This document shows, piece by piece, positions 1 to 8,299 of a stretch of DNA of 64,000 nucleotides. The position numbers were made by a program, and so were the translations under genes. How positions within the stretch are numbered: position 1 is the first letter of the stretch; each line of letters starts with the position of its first letter. Under the pieces are notes generated by a model. It was not told where the DNA came from, ran no database searches, and saw nothing but the letters and a program-made list of their open reading frames with translations. This stretch comes from Streptomyces sp. CB01635 (lineage in GTDB: Bacteria > Actinomycetota > Actinomycetes > Streptomycetales > Streptomycetaceae): positions 310,001-374,000 of the forward strand of contig NZ_NNBL01000005.1 in the NCBI RefSeq assembly GCF_002803065.1. Direction: 5' to 3'.

Positions 1-816
1 GAGACCATCTTCCAGCTGACCCAGTCCACGCCGTACAACTTCGGTGTCACCACGCAGCTCCTCAACGAGGTGCCGCTGAAGTTCAACACCGGCAGCATGC
101 GCAACATCTACTCGCCCAACGTGGCCTGCGCGCGTGAGCTCGTCGTCGACCAACTGGCCGCGAAAATGGGCAAGGATCCCGTCGCCTTCCGCCGCGAGTT
201 CCTCAAGGAGAAGCGGCTGCGCGCCGTCCTCGACAAGGCGGCCGAGGCCGGGGAGTGGGGCAGGTCGCTGCCCGCAGGTGTCGCACAGGGAATCGCCCTG
301 CACACGGAGTACCGTGGCGCGGTCGCCTCGCTCGTCGAGATCGACTGCCGGCCCGAGACGGTGAACCGCAAGGTCAGGGACGGTGTCACCGGCCCGCGCG
401 TGACCCGCGCCCTGATGGTCGTCGACGCCGGATTCGCCATCAACCCCCGTGGTCTGGAAGCCCAGATGATGGGCGGGATGAGCGACGCGCTCGCGATGGC
501 CCTCACCTCCAGCCTGCACATCAAGGACGGCATCCCGCTGGAGGGCAGCTGGGACCACTACTTCTACACGCGGCAGTGGAACACCCCGCCCGAACTGCGG
601 GTCATCGTCATGCCGTCCACCGGTGACAAGCCCTCAGGGGCGGGCGAGCTGGGTGTCGCGCCCGCGTTCGCCGCCATCGCCTGCGCCTACGCGCGCGCCA
701 CGGGCACCCTGCCGACGAGCTTCCCGATCAACCACGCCACCCTCTCCTTCGACCCGCTGCCCCTCGAACCGTCCACACCCCAGTCCCCCACCGACGGTCT
801 CGACCGCGCCTTCTGA
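1..816 (+). CDS. Molybdopterin-binding subunit of a xanthine-dehydrogenase/isoquinoline 1-oxidoreductase-type hydroxylase (C-terminal part)
   Basis: The reading frame is open from base 1, so the N-terminal part lies outside the window; 271 residues are visible. They match the C-terminal molybdenum-cofactor domain of the aldehyde oxidase/xanthine dehydrogenase superfamily: an EAQMMGGMSDAL segment and a GAGELGVAPAFAAIACA segment whose Glu corresponds to the catalytic base of the family. The partner iron-sulfur subunit starts 11 nt downstream, the two-subunit layout of isoquinoline 1-oxidoreductase-like and nicotinate-dehydrogenase-like enzymes. The product should hydroxylate an N-heterocycle or aldehyde with water as oxygen donor; the substrate cannot be read from the sequence. 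Confidence 0.88.
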   Translation, partial: ETIFQLTQSTPYNFGVTTQLLNEVPLKFNTGSMRNIYSPNVACARELVVDQLAAKMGKDPVAFRREFLKEKRLRAVLDKAAEAGEWGRSLPAGVAQGIALHTEYRGAVASLVEIDCRPETVNRKVRDGVTGPRVTRALMVVDAGFAINPRGLEAQMMGGMSDALAMALTSSLHIKDGIPLEGSWDHYFYTRQWNTPPELRVIVMPSTGDKPSGAGELGVAPAFAAIACAYARATGTLPTSFPINHATLSFDPLPLEPSTPQSPTDGLDRAF

Positions 817-827
817 GGAGCCCCGCC

Positions 828-1304
828 ATGCCCAGTCACACCTTCAAGCTCAACGGCGAGCAGATCACGGTCGAGGCCGAGGACGACGTACGGCTGCTGT
901 GGGTCCTGCGCGACCTGCTCGGCGTCACGGGACCCAAGTACGGCTGCGGCCTCGGCGTGTGCCAGGCCTGCACGTCGCACATCAACGGCAAGGCGTTCAA
1001 CCCGTGTTCGGTACCGGTGTCGAAGATCGGCCCCGAGGACGAGGTCACCACCATCGAGGGTCTGCCCGCCACGGTGGGCAAGGACCTCCACCCGATGCAG
1101 GAGGCCTGGCTCGACCTCGATGTCGCGCAGTGCGGGTACTGCCAGCCGGGCCAGATCATGACGGCCGTCGCCAAGGTCCGGCGCGCGGCGGAGGCCGGCC
1201 GCGACATCACCGACGCGGACCTCGACGAGATCCGCAACATCTGCCGCTGCGGCACGTACACGCGTATCCGCGAGGCCATCAGGACGGGCGCGAAGAACAT
1301 GTGA
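828..1304 (+). CDS. (2Fe-2S)-binding subunit of molybdenum hydroxylase
   Basis: A 158-residue protein with two 2Fe-2S cluster motifs in the order expected for the small subunit of molybdenum hydroxylases. Cys40, Cys45, Cys48 and Cys60 form the plant-ferredoxin-type site (CGLGVCQAC). Cys102, Cys105, Cys139 and Cys141 form the second site (QCGYCQPGQ and CRCGTY). It passes electrons from the molybdenum centre of the preceding subunit to an acceptor. The ATG follows a GAGGAGCCCCGCC ribosome site. There is no FAD subunit directly downstream, so electrons probably go to a cytochrome or another acceptor, as in IorAB/NicAB-type enzymes (family knowledge). Confidence 0.93.
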   Translation: MPSHTFKLNGEQITVEAEDDVRLLWVLRDLLGVTGPKYGCGLGVCQACTSHINGKAFNPCSVPVSKIGPEDEVTTIEGLPATVGKDLHPMQEAWLDLDVAQCGYCQPGQIMTAVAKVRRAAEAGRDITDADLDEIRNICRCGTYTRIREAIRTGAKNM

Positions 1305-1336
1305 ACGCCCGTCGTGCACCGCCCCGGCGACAGGCC

Positions 1337-2125
1337 CTAGATCAGCAGCCGGGGCGGCGCGGGCCCTCTGCCGACGTCGCGTACGAGGTCCAGGCCGAGT
1401 ACCCGGTCCACGTAGGCGAAGGTCTCGAAGAGCGCTCCGGCCGGGGCGTCCCCGGAGTGCTCCAGGCGGTGCAGCGTGCGCAGCACCCCGGGCAGGTCGA
1501 GGTCGTCCTCGAGGCAGTCGCGCATGCTGTCGCGGGCGGGTCCCGGCATGGGCCGGGACGGGCTGTCCGCCCAGGTGGCCACCGCGTGCCGCCACCGCAG
1601 AAGCGTGTGATGGGCGGCGGACACCGACGCGGGTGCGAGGCGCAAGGGCTCCGTGCGGGGCTCGGTCAGGAGCGCGAGGCGCAGGGCCAACGGGTCGTCG
1701 GCTCGGTCCGCGACGCCGTCGGCGGCGTGGGCGTCGCCGACGGCGAGCCGGATGACGTCCCCGTTCGCCTCGTCCGGCGCGTCCTCATTCGGTCCCACAC
1801 GAACGGCGAACGGACCGCCCAGCTCGCCCTCCACACCCCGCTCGTCCCCGTGCGCGGCGGCCGGGTGAATGCCGAGGTCGGCGGCCCGCGCCTGGAGCGC
1901 CGCGCGCCGCTCGTCGGCCCCGTCCGGGCAGATCAGCCCTGTGTACGCGATGGTTCCGGACAGCTCCAGTACGCGGGTCAGGACGTCGGCGACGAGCATC
2001 GCGCGTACGTCGGAAAGCGCCTCGCCGCCCTCGGGGAGGGTCACGGGCACGCCGATGCGCACCACGCTCCGGTGCATCACCGGAGCGACAGGAAGGCCCG
2101 AGCAGGCATCGACGAGGCGCAGCAT
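1337..2125 (-). CDS. Degenerate cysteinyl-tRNA synthetase/MshC-like protein
   Basis: 262 residues from the ATG at 2125 (start chosen because the protein begins MLRLVDACSG, as CysS/MshC proteins begin MLRLY-T). The order of segments follows cysteinyl-tRNA synthetase or mycothiol ligase: DVRAMLVADVLTRVLELSG, a RAALQARAADLGI helix, then RDCLEDDLDLPGVLRTLHRLE, which resembles the conserved DDLNTPAAL region near the end. The HIGH and KMSKS catalytic signatures and most zinc ligands are not visible and the protein is about half of normal CysS length. It is therefore unlikely to aminoacylate tRNA. Its role is unknown; binding of a cysteine-related ligand is only a guess. Confidence 0.6.
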   Translation of the reverse strand: MLRLVDACSGLPVAPVMHRSVVRIGVPVTLPEGGEALSDVRAMLVADVLTRVLELSGTIAYTGLICPDGADERRAALQARAADLGIHPAAAHGDERGVEGELGGPFAVRVGPNEDAPDEANGDVIRLAVGDAHAADGVADRADDPLALRLALLTEPRTEPLRLAPASVSAAHHTLLRWRHAVATWADSPSRPMPGPARDSMRDCLEDDLDLPGVLRTLHRLEHSGDAPAGALFETFAYVDRVLGLDLVRDVGRGPAPPRLLI

Positions 2126-2269
2126 GGCGCGAAGCCTATGCGCAACTCCCTCCGCCCGCCGAGACGTGCGGCCGAATCCGGACCTCGCGCGTCGCGGATC
2201 GGGGGTCCGCCACCGGCGTTCAACCCCAACTGGCCGACAGTGTCGATGTGTTGGCGAGGCGGTCACGCG

Positions 2270-2708
2270 CGGCGGAGCCTGCCGCCGGTGATGGCCGGCA
2301 GGAGGGGCGCTCACAGGGCGCTCCACGACATCTCCATCCAACGCGGCCACACCCACGACCGCGGCGAAGACGCCGTCGCCCTGCGGCGCGGCGCGACGAG
2401 ATCGGCCACGACTGCTCGCCGGGTGGCCTCCTGCACACCGGTCGCCGCACCCCACACCGGAGCGCCGAGCACGACCGGGGCGAGGGAGTCGGTGAACTCG
2501 AGCGCGGGCACCGCCGCCGAGAGGACCGGCAGGGCGATCAGCACCCCTCCCGTCACGGCGCCGACGACGGCCGCGGATGCGCCGAGCGAGGCGAGGAGGG
2601 GCCGGTGACCGAACGGGCGCCCTCGTAGACGGGGTCGGCGACGAAGCTGACCGTGCCGGACCGGACCACGAACCGCCACAGCCTCATCGCTGCCGCCTCT
2701 TGGGTCAT
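2270..2708 (-). pseudogene. Decayed MFS transporter
   Basis: Three reading frames must be joined to follow one MFS-like protein. The first piece (from 2708 or 2687) reads MRLWRFVVRSGTVSFVADPVYEGARSVTGP; one base missing in a C run near 2613 shifts the frame into LLASLGASAAVVGAVTGG. That runs directly into VLIALPVLSAAVPALEF, so the middle transmembrane segments are deleted. The segment ATGVQEATRRAVVADLVAP (typical second-half MFS loop) is followed near 2383 by another shift to GVFAAVVGVAAL. No frame is longer than about 120 residues with homology. It lies between the CysS-like gene and the hydrolase at 2817. Confidence 0.72.
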
Positions 2709-2816
2709 CCGGCCTCCTCCCCGCCGCCTTTCGGGTAAGCCGGCGGCGCCCCCGCCGATGAATACGCGCCGCGTGGGGAGTCTCCCCTTCGACCCCACAC
2801 TCGAGAAGGTGGATCG

Positions 2817-3968
2817 ATGACCAGCTTGCAGGACATTTTCGCGCCGCACGTCCGCGACGGTTCGCTGCCGGGGGCGGTGGCGCTGGTGGCCCGTGGTGAC
2901 CGTGTCGAGGTGGAGACCGCCGGTTCGGCCGCCCTCGGAGGCAGTACTCCGATGGCCCGGGACTCGATCTTCCGCATCGCCTCGATCACCAAGCCCATGG
3001 TCGCCGCGGCCGTGATGATGCTGGTCGACGAGGGGCGGATCGCGCTGAACGACCCGGTCGACCAGTGGCTTCCCGAGATCGCGAAACCGGTCGTGGTCTC
3101 TGCGCCGGACGCTCCGGTCGACGACGTGGTCCCCGCGGCCCGGCCGATCACAGTGGCCGATCTCCTGACGTTCCGCGCGGGCTGGGGCTTCCCGTCCGAC
3201 TTCTCGCTGCCGGCGGTCCAGTCGCTGCTCGGGTTGCAGAAGAACGGCCTCTCCCCTCAGCTCGTCCCGCCGCCCGACGAGTGGATGGCGCACCTCGCCC
3301 GCATCCCGCTGCTGAACCAGCCGGGTGAGGCGTGGCTGTACAACACGTGCTCCGACATCCAGGGAGTGCTGATCTCCCGGGTGACGGGGAGCGCGCTGCC
3401 GGACTTCCTGGCCGAGCGCGTCTTCGAGCCGCTCGGGATGACCGACACCGGATTCGAGGTGCCGGCCGGCAAGCTCGACCGGTTCACCACGTCCTACCGC
3501 CCACGCCCGGAGGGCGGCCTCGAACTGGCGGACGCTCCCGACGGGCAGTGGAGCAGCCTGCCCGAGTTCCCGTCCGGCGCCGGCGGGCTCGTCTCGACCG
3601 TCGACGACTGGCACGCCTTCGCCAGGATGCTGCTCGCGGAAGGGGTCGCGGGCGGCCGGCGTCTCCTGTCGGCCGACGCGGTACGGCAGATGACGACGAA
3701 TCATCTGACGGTTGCTCAGCGCGAGGCCAGCGGCCTGTTCACGGAGGGGCAGGGCTGGGGCTTCGGCGGCTCGGTCGACGTGGCGCCCAACAATCCGTGG
3801 AACGTCATGGGCCGCTACGGCTGGGTCGGCGGCACCGGAACGGCGGCGTATCTCGTCCCGTCCACGGGCGCGGTCAGCATCCTGCTCACACAGGTGGAAA
3901 TGACCGGCCCCACCCATCCCGCGCTGATGCGCGACTTCTGGCGGTACGTGGCCGCCGAGACCGCCTGA
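2817..3968 (+). CDS. Serine hydrolase of the beta-lactamase (class C / EstB) family
   Basis: 383 residues with the class C beta-lactamase/esterase fold signatures: S56-I-T-K59 (nucleophile Ser and general-base Lys), Y175-N176 (the YxN element in LYNTCSD), and a GWVGGTGTAAY segment near residue 335 in place of the KTG box. No clear signal peptide is present, so it is probably cytoplasmic and more likely an esterase or D-amino-peptidase-like hydrolase than an antibiotic-resistance enzyme. The ATG at 2817 follows GAAGGTGGATCG. It converges with the tetR gene with only 3 nt between stops. Confidence 0.9.
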   Translation: MTSLQDIFAPHVRDGSLPGAVALVARGDRVEVETAGSAALGGSTPMARDSIFRIASITKPMVAAAVMMLVDEGRIALNDPVDQWLPEIAKPVVVSAPDAPVDDVVPAARPITVADLLTFRAGWGFPSDFSLPAVQSLLGLQKNGLSPQLVPPPDEWMAHLARIPLLNQPGEAWLYNTCSDIQGVLISRVTGSALPDFLAERVFEPLGMTDTGFEVPAGKLDRFTTSYRPRPEGGLELADAPDGQWSSLPEFPSGAGGLVSTVDDWHAFARMLLAEGVAGGRRLLSADAVRQMTTNHLTVAQREASGLFTEGQGWGFGGSVDVAPNNPWNVMGRYGWVGGTGTAAYLVPSTGAVSILLTQVEMTGPTHPALMRDFWRYVAAETA

Positions 3969-3971
3969 CCG

Positions 3972-4694
3972 TCAGGCGAGGCCGAACGCGTCGGCCAGCA
4001 TGTCGATCTGGGCCGCGAGCAGCGTGCCGCCGCCGTGGCCCATCCCCGCGAACTGACCGGACACCTCAAGGCTGATCGCTCCATGAAGGTGGGACCAGGC
4101 GAGCACCGCCCCGGCGAGGGCGGTGCCCGCCTCCTCGCCGTGCGCGGACTCGCCGGCATGCTGCTGCACCCACTCGGCGACCGAGGTGTCCCGGCCGGCC
4201 CATGCCGTCATCTCCTCGACGAGCGACTGAGCCACCTCCGAGGGGCGCGCCCCCTCGAACGCGGTGAGGAACGGGCCGAGTACGGCGCGGGCGCTGTCGA
4301 GCGTGTCGGCCGGGGCCGTGTACCCGGGCACGGGCGTGCCCTGGATCAGCAGGTAGCGGTGCGGCTGCTCGGTCGCCCAGGAGCGGCAGGCGTCCGCGAG
4401 CCCGTGCAGCCGGGCGCGGGCTGTGGGCGCCTTCGCGGGCCAGGTCCCGGCGACCGCGGTGACAGCGGCGGCGAGGTCGGCGTACGCGTCGCGGATCAGC
4501 TCGGTCAGGAGCGCGTCCCGGCTGTCGAAGTAGCGGTACAGGGCCGGGCCCGACAGGCCGACCTGCTTGGCGATCCGGGTCAGGGCCACGGCCGCCGTGC
4601 CACCCTCGGCGAGCTGCGCGAGGGCGATGTCCTTGATCTCCGCGCGCGTCTGCTCGCGGTAGCGGGCCCTGGGGGTCCGGGCGGTCTCGGCCAC
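3972..4694 (-). CDS. TetR/AcrR family transcriptional regulator
   Basis: 240 residues from GTG at 4694, chosen because GAGGAG lies 9 nt upstream; the frame is open further but has no better ribosome site. An N-terminal helix-turn-helix (AEIKDIALAQLAEGG ... IAKQVGLSGPALYRYFDSRDALLTELI, residues about 15-60) is followed by an all-helical ligand/dimerisation domain with a WSHLHGAISLEVSGQF segment typical of the TetR_C_13-type group. It is divergent from the epimerase at 4873; the 178-bp gap holds a good palindrome (4822-4838), so it likely represses itself and/or the epimerase gene. Confidence 0.93.
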   Translation of the reverse strand: MAETARTPRARYREQTRAEIKDIALAQLAEGGTAAVALTRIAKQVGLSGPALYRYFDSRDALLTELIRDAYADLAAAVTAVAGTWPAKAPTARARLHGLADACRSWATEQPHRYLLIQGTPVPGYTAPADTLDSARAVLGPFLTAFEGARPSEVAQSLVEEMTAWAGRDTSVAEWVQQHAGESAHGEEAGTALAGAVLAWSHLHGAISLEVSGQFAGMGHGGGTLLAAQIDMLADAFGLA

Positions 4695-4821
4695 GGCGGC
4701 TGCTCCTCTGAACGGATGACGGCTGACCGCTGGACGAATCAACTGCGTGACTCAGCCTAACGACAGTTCCGGAGCGTAACGACGGCAGGCCACCCAGGAC
4801 CTTGCCACACATCATCACTTC

Positions 4822-4838
4822 AGTTACGGTCTCTAACT
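4822..4838. promoter_or_regulatory. Palindromic candidate TetR operator
   Basis: AGTTA-N7-TAACT is a perfect inverted repeat in the divergent region between the tetR gene and the epimerase gene, 35 bp before the epimerase start. Size and symmetry suit a TetR dimer. Binding is inferred, not shown. Confidence 0.5.
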
Positions 4839-4872
4839 AAAGCGATACACAATCAACCGCTGAGAGGAAAGC

Positions 4873-5826
4873 ATGATGACTGCCACCGCACACGGATCCC
4901 ACACCGTTCTCGGCTCGGGCCCCGCAGGGACCGCGCTCGCCCAGGAGCTGGCCGGCCGCGGCCACGCCGTGCGGCTCGTCGACCGCAAGGGTGACGGCCC
5001 CGCCGTCGACGGGGTGGAGCGGTTCGCGGCCGACGTGAGCACCCTCGAAGGCGCGCGGGTCGCTGTCACGGGAGCCGACGTCGTCCACCACTGCGTCAAC
5101 GTCGGCTATCACCTCCAGGTCGAGGTGATGCCCCGCATCACGGAGGCGATCCTGGGCGCCGTACAGGAGACGGGCGCGCGGCTCGTCGTCCTCGACACGC
5201 TCTACCCGTACGGGGAGACCAAGGGCGAGGTGATGACCGAGAGCACGCCGTGGAACGCGACGTCACGCAAGGGCAGGATGCGGGCCGAGCTCGACGGGGA
5301 GTACCTCGCGGCCCATCAGGAGGGCCGGGTCAGGGTGGCGCTCGCCCGCTCGGCGGACTTCGTCGGCCCGGGCGTCATCAACTCCTCGCTCGGCGCCACC
5401 GTCTTCCCGGGCGCGCTGACCAGCGGCGAGGTTCTCGGCCTCGGCGACATCGACCTGCCGCACAGCTACACGTACATCGGCGATGTCGCCTCGGGGCTCG
5501 CGACGCTCGGCGAGCGGCCCGACGGCGACGGGCGCGTATGGCACCTGCCGACCGCGCCGGCGGTCAGCACCCGCGAGATCCACCGCCTGATCGAGGCGCG
5601 CGTCGGGCGCCCGCTCAGCGCGACGATCCTCGACGAGGCCCGCCCCTTCGGCCCCTTCGACGAGGTCTTCATGGCCGAGTACGCCGAGATGTTCTACCAG
5701 CACACCGAGCCGCAGATCGTCGACTCCGCCGCCTTCGAAGCGGCCTTCGGTGTGCGCCCCACACCGCTCGGCGAGGCCCTGGACCACACCCTCGCGTGGT
5801 ACGGCGAGTGGCTCGCCGCGCAGTGA
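4873..5826 (+). CDS. NAD-dependent epimerase/dehydratase (atypical extended SDR)
   Basis: 317 residues. The N-terminus has a Rossmann nucleotide-binding segment (VLGSGPAGTALAQELAGRGHAVRLVDR), followed by GADVVHHCVNVGYH and the LYPYGETKG segment, where Tyr and Lys sit as in extended short-chain dehydrogenases. The C-terminal half (substrate domain) includes HSYTYIGDVASGLATLGE, as in sugar-nucleotide epimerase-like reductases. The substrate is unknown. The first of two adjacent ATGs follows GAGAGGAAAGC. Expression is probably controlled by the divergent TetR. It ends 12 nt before the convergent hemC stop. Confidence 0.88.
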   Translation: MMTATAHGSHTVLGSGPAGTALAQELAGRGHAVRLVDRKGDGPAVDGVERFAADVSTLEGARVAVTGADVVHHCVNVGYHLQVEVMPRITEAILGAVQETGARLVVLDTLYPYGETKGEVMTESTPWNATSRKGRMRAELDGEYLAAHQEGRVRVALARSADFVGPGVINSSLGATVFPGALTSGEVLGLGDIDLPHSYTYIGDVASGLATLGERPDGDGRVWHLPTAPAVSTREIHRLIEARVGRPLSATILDEARPFGPFDEVFMAEYAEMFYQHTEPQIVDSAAFEAAFGVRPTPLGEALDHTLAWYGEWLAAQ

Positions 5827-5838
5827 CGGGCCTGCCGT

Positions 5839-6774
5839 TCAGTGCGAGATCGAGTCGATCAGCTCACGCGCTCCCTGCCGCATCAGGGCCACGGCGACCG
5901 AGGTGCCGAGGGTCGCGGGGTCGAGAGGGCCGGCCCACTCGTGAGCGTTGAGCACGGTCTTCCCGTCCGGGGTGAACACGCAGGCCCGCAGCGACAGATC
6001 ACCGCTGCGCTCCGCCCTGGCGAACCCGGCGATCGGGCTGTTGCAGTGCCCCTGGAGGACGTGGAGGAACATGCGCTCCGCGCTCGCCTCGCGGTGGGCG
6101 TCGGGGTCACCGAGCCCGGAGATCGTGTCGATCAGGTCGGTGTCGCCCTCACGGCACTGAAGAGCCAGGATCCCTGCGCCGATCGGCGGGCACATGACCT
6201 CGGGCGACAGGACCTCTGTGATCACGTCCGTACGCCCGATGCGTTCGAGGCCGGCGGCGGCCAGGAGGAGCGCGTCGGCGTCGCCCGCCGCGAGCTTCTC
6301 CAGGCGCCGGTTCGCGTTTCCTCGCATCGGCACGCAGTCGAGGTGCGGGTACGCGGCGGAGACCTGGGCGATGCGGCGCACGGACGAGGTGCCGATCCGC
6401 GTGCCGGACGGGAGTTGGTCGAGCGTCAGGCCGTCCGGATGGATGAGGGCGTCCCGGATGTCGTCCCGCTTGAGGAACGCGGCGAACACCGTTCCCGCGG
6501 GCAGGGGCCGGTCGGCGGGCACGTCCTTGACGCAGTGCACCGCGAGGTCGGCCTCACCGGCGAGCAGCGCGGCGTCGACCTCCTTGGTGAACGCCCCCTT
6601 CCCCTCGACCACGGACAGGTCGCCCATCCACTTGTCGCCGGTCGTCTTGACGGGGACGACCGAGGTGCGGATTCCCGGGTGCAGGGCGGCCAGCTCGGCG
6701 CGCACGCGCTCCACCTGGGCCAGTGCCATGGGCGAGTCGCGGGAGACGATGCGGATCAGTTCAGGGGCGGACAT
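5839..6774 (-). CDS. hemC: Hydroxymethylbilane synthase (porphobilinogen deaminase), divergent type
   Basis: 311 residues from the ATG at 6774 (a GTG at 6783 in frame is the alternative; neither has an ideal ribosome site). It joins four porphobilinogens into hydroxymethylbilane in tetrapyrrole synthesis. Visible signatures: DLAVHCVKDVPA with catalytic Asp84, the arginine-rich GTRIGTSSVRRIAQ, RGNANRRLEKLAAGDADALLLA, and GHCNSPIAG with Cys243 as attachment point of the dipyrromethane cofactor. RGNANRRL departs from the usual RGNVxTRL. The gene stands alone, away from any other heme gene here, so it may be a second, non-housekeeping copy. Confidence 0.92.
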   Translation of the reverse strand: MSAPELIRIVSRDSPMALAQVERVRAELAALHPGIRTSVVPVKTTGDKWMGDLSVVEGKGAFTKEVDAALLAGEADLAVHCVKDVPADRPLPAGTVFAAFLKRDDIRDALIHPDGLTLDQLPSGTRIGTSSVRRIAQVSAAYPHLDCVPMRGNANRRLEKLAAGDADALLLAAAGLERIGRTDVITEVLSPEVMCPPIGAGILALQCREGDTDLIDTISGLGDPDAHREASAERMFLHVLQGHCNSPIAGFARAERSGDLSLRACVFTPDGKTVLNAHEWAGPLDPATLGTSVAVALMRQGARELIDSISH

Positions 6775-6817
6775 GGCCTCCACGATAGAGGGTCACACCC
6801 GCCCGTCCGACGCGTGT

Positions 6818-7573
6818 TCAGCGACCGGCCGTGAACTGGTCGCCCGTCACGGTGACCTTCCGGCCGACCGGTGTGTCGGACGACGTGCTGCTCAGGCAGC
6901 TGCCGGACGCGGGATCGGTGACGGTGGGGAGGCTTCCGGTGTACTTGTTCCCGCCCTCCGTCCCGACGGGTCTGCCATAGGTGACGGTCACCTGCTGCGA
7001 GCAGCCCGCCGTCAGATACGGCTCGATGAACCCCTGGTCGGCGGACTTGAACCGGCCGGACGCGACGGGGAGCCTGAAACTGCCGATGTGCGCCACGTCG
7101 GCACCGGTCTCGGTGTTGACGACCTCACCGTTCATCAGCTGCGTCGTACCGTCGTCGCTCACCCGCGAGAGCTTGACGGCATACATCGTGCCCTTCGTGT
7201 ACGGGAATTGGACGGCGCAGCTGACGCCCGCGCCGCCGTCGGCGCCGTACTTGCAGTGGCTGTCCGTGGTGGTGGCGTTGGCGTTGAAGGAGCTGAAGAT
7301 GGCCTGGAGGGTGGGCTTTCCGTCGACGGCCGGCTTCGGCTGGAAGCCCGCGTACGGCCGGGTCCCGCTCTCCAGGGTCGTGTAGTACGCGAAGTAGATG
7401 CCGGAGGCGTCGGGGGCCGACTCGAACGACATCGGCAGGGTCAGCTCGGTGACGGGCGTCGGTGCGCCCGTCGTCCAGCGGACGGTGGGCGTCGAGGCCC
7501 AACTCTCGCCCGCCGCACCCAACGTGAGCAGTACGGCGGCTCCGGCGGCTGTGGCCAGACGTAGCGGATTCAT
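6818..7573 (-). CDS. Secreted hypothetical protein
   Basis: 251 residues from ATG 7573, preceded by GAGGAGAGACG. An N-terminal signal peptide (hydrophobic core AAGAAVLLTLGAAG, cleavage probably after WAS near residue 27) predicts export. The mature part is rich in Thr, Gly and Ser, contains several Cys (HCKYG, VSCAVQF, AGCSQQ, GSCLSS) that could form two disulfides, and looks beta-rich. I do not recognise the family. It is divergent from the GNAT gene at 7762 across a 188-bp region. Confidence 0.75.
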   Translation of the reverse strand: MNPLRLATAAGAAVLLTLGAAGESWASTPTVRWTTGAPTPVTELTLPMSFESAPDASGIYFAYYTTLESGTRPYAGFQPKPAVDGKPTLQAIFSSFNANATTTDSHCKYGADGGAGVSCAVQFPYTKGTMYAVKLSRVSDDGTTQLMNGEVVNTETGADVAHIGSFRLPVASGRFKSADQGFIEPYLTAGCSQQVTVTYGRPVGTEGGNKYTGSLPTVTDPASGSCLSSTSSDTPVGRKVTVTGDQFTAGR

Positions 7574-7761
7574 CGTCTCTCCTCGTACTCGGCGGCGTGC
7601 GGGCTGCGCGACAGCATGTAAGCGTTTGCTATTCACTCGCAAGAGGGCTCGGAATGTTTCTGTCTTTTACTATGGCGGCGGCGATTTGACGGGTAGTAAC
7701 CGCTCACATCGGGAAGGCGGGCCCGCACGCCCCGTACCGGCACACGAAAGGCGAGAAGTCC

Positions 7762-8295
7762 GTGGACACGAGCCAGGCCCGGCACACCGACGGCGACCTC
7801 ACGGTCCGTAAGGGAGGAGCCGAGTTCATTGACCGCCTCGCTCCCCTCTGGCTCGCGCTGCACGCCCATCACCAGTCCGTGCAGCCCGGGTTCCCCTACT
7901 TCCCCGACGAGGACTCCTGGGAGCTGCGCCGCGGCTGCTACCGGCGCTGGATCCTCGACGAGGGCTCGTTCGTGCTGCTCGCCGAACGGGACGGGCAGCC
8001 CGTCGGGTACGCCTTCGTACAGATCGAGGAAGGCCCGGACGACACCTGGGTGACCGGCACCCGCATCGCCGAGCTCCAGACGCTGTCCGTCCTGCCGGCC
8101 GAGCGCGGCCACGGCATCGGCACCCTCCTGCTCGACCTGGTCGACGCCGAGCTGGACCGCATAGGCGTCACCGACCTGCTCATCGGCACGCTGGCCGCGA
8201 ACACGGGGGCGCAGCGCCTCTACGAACGCCGGGGCCTGCGGCCGGTGTTGGTGTACTACGCCCGGTTCGCCGCGGACGACGCGAAGCCGGCGTAG
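7762..8295 (+). CDS. GNAT family N-acetyltransferase
   Basis: 177 residues starting at GTG 7762. The GNAT fold is shown by AELQTLSVLPAERGHGIGTLLLDLV, where the R/QxxGxG/A acetyl-CoA pyrophosphate loop is RGHGIG, and by the C-terminal NTGAQRLYERRGLRPVLVYYARF (motif B). It should transfer an acetyl group to an amine of a small molecule or protein; the acceptor is unknown. It ends 4 nt from the convergent XRE-cupin regulator gene. Confidence 0.9.
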   Translation: MDTSQARHTDGDLTVRKGGAEFIDRLAPLWLALHAHHQSVQPGFPYFPDEDSWELRRGCYRRWILDEGSFVLLAERDGQPVGYAFVQIEEGPDDTWVTGTRIAELQTLSVLPAERGHGIGTLLLDLVDAELDRIGVTDLLIGTLAANTGAQRLYERRGLRPVLVYYARFAADDAKPA

Positions 8296-8299
8296 GAGC

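Noticed and set aside
623..2608. About 660-codon plus-strand frame
   Set aside because: Covers the 2Fe-2S gene in another frame and the CysS-like gene antisense; no recognisable domain.
2553..3917. About 450-codon minus-strand frame
   Set aside because: Mostly antisense to the beta-lactamase-fold gene; only its last 45 codons, which belong to the MFS pseudogene, are meaningful.
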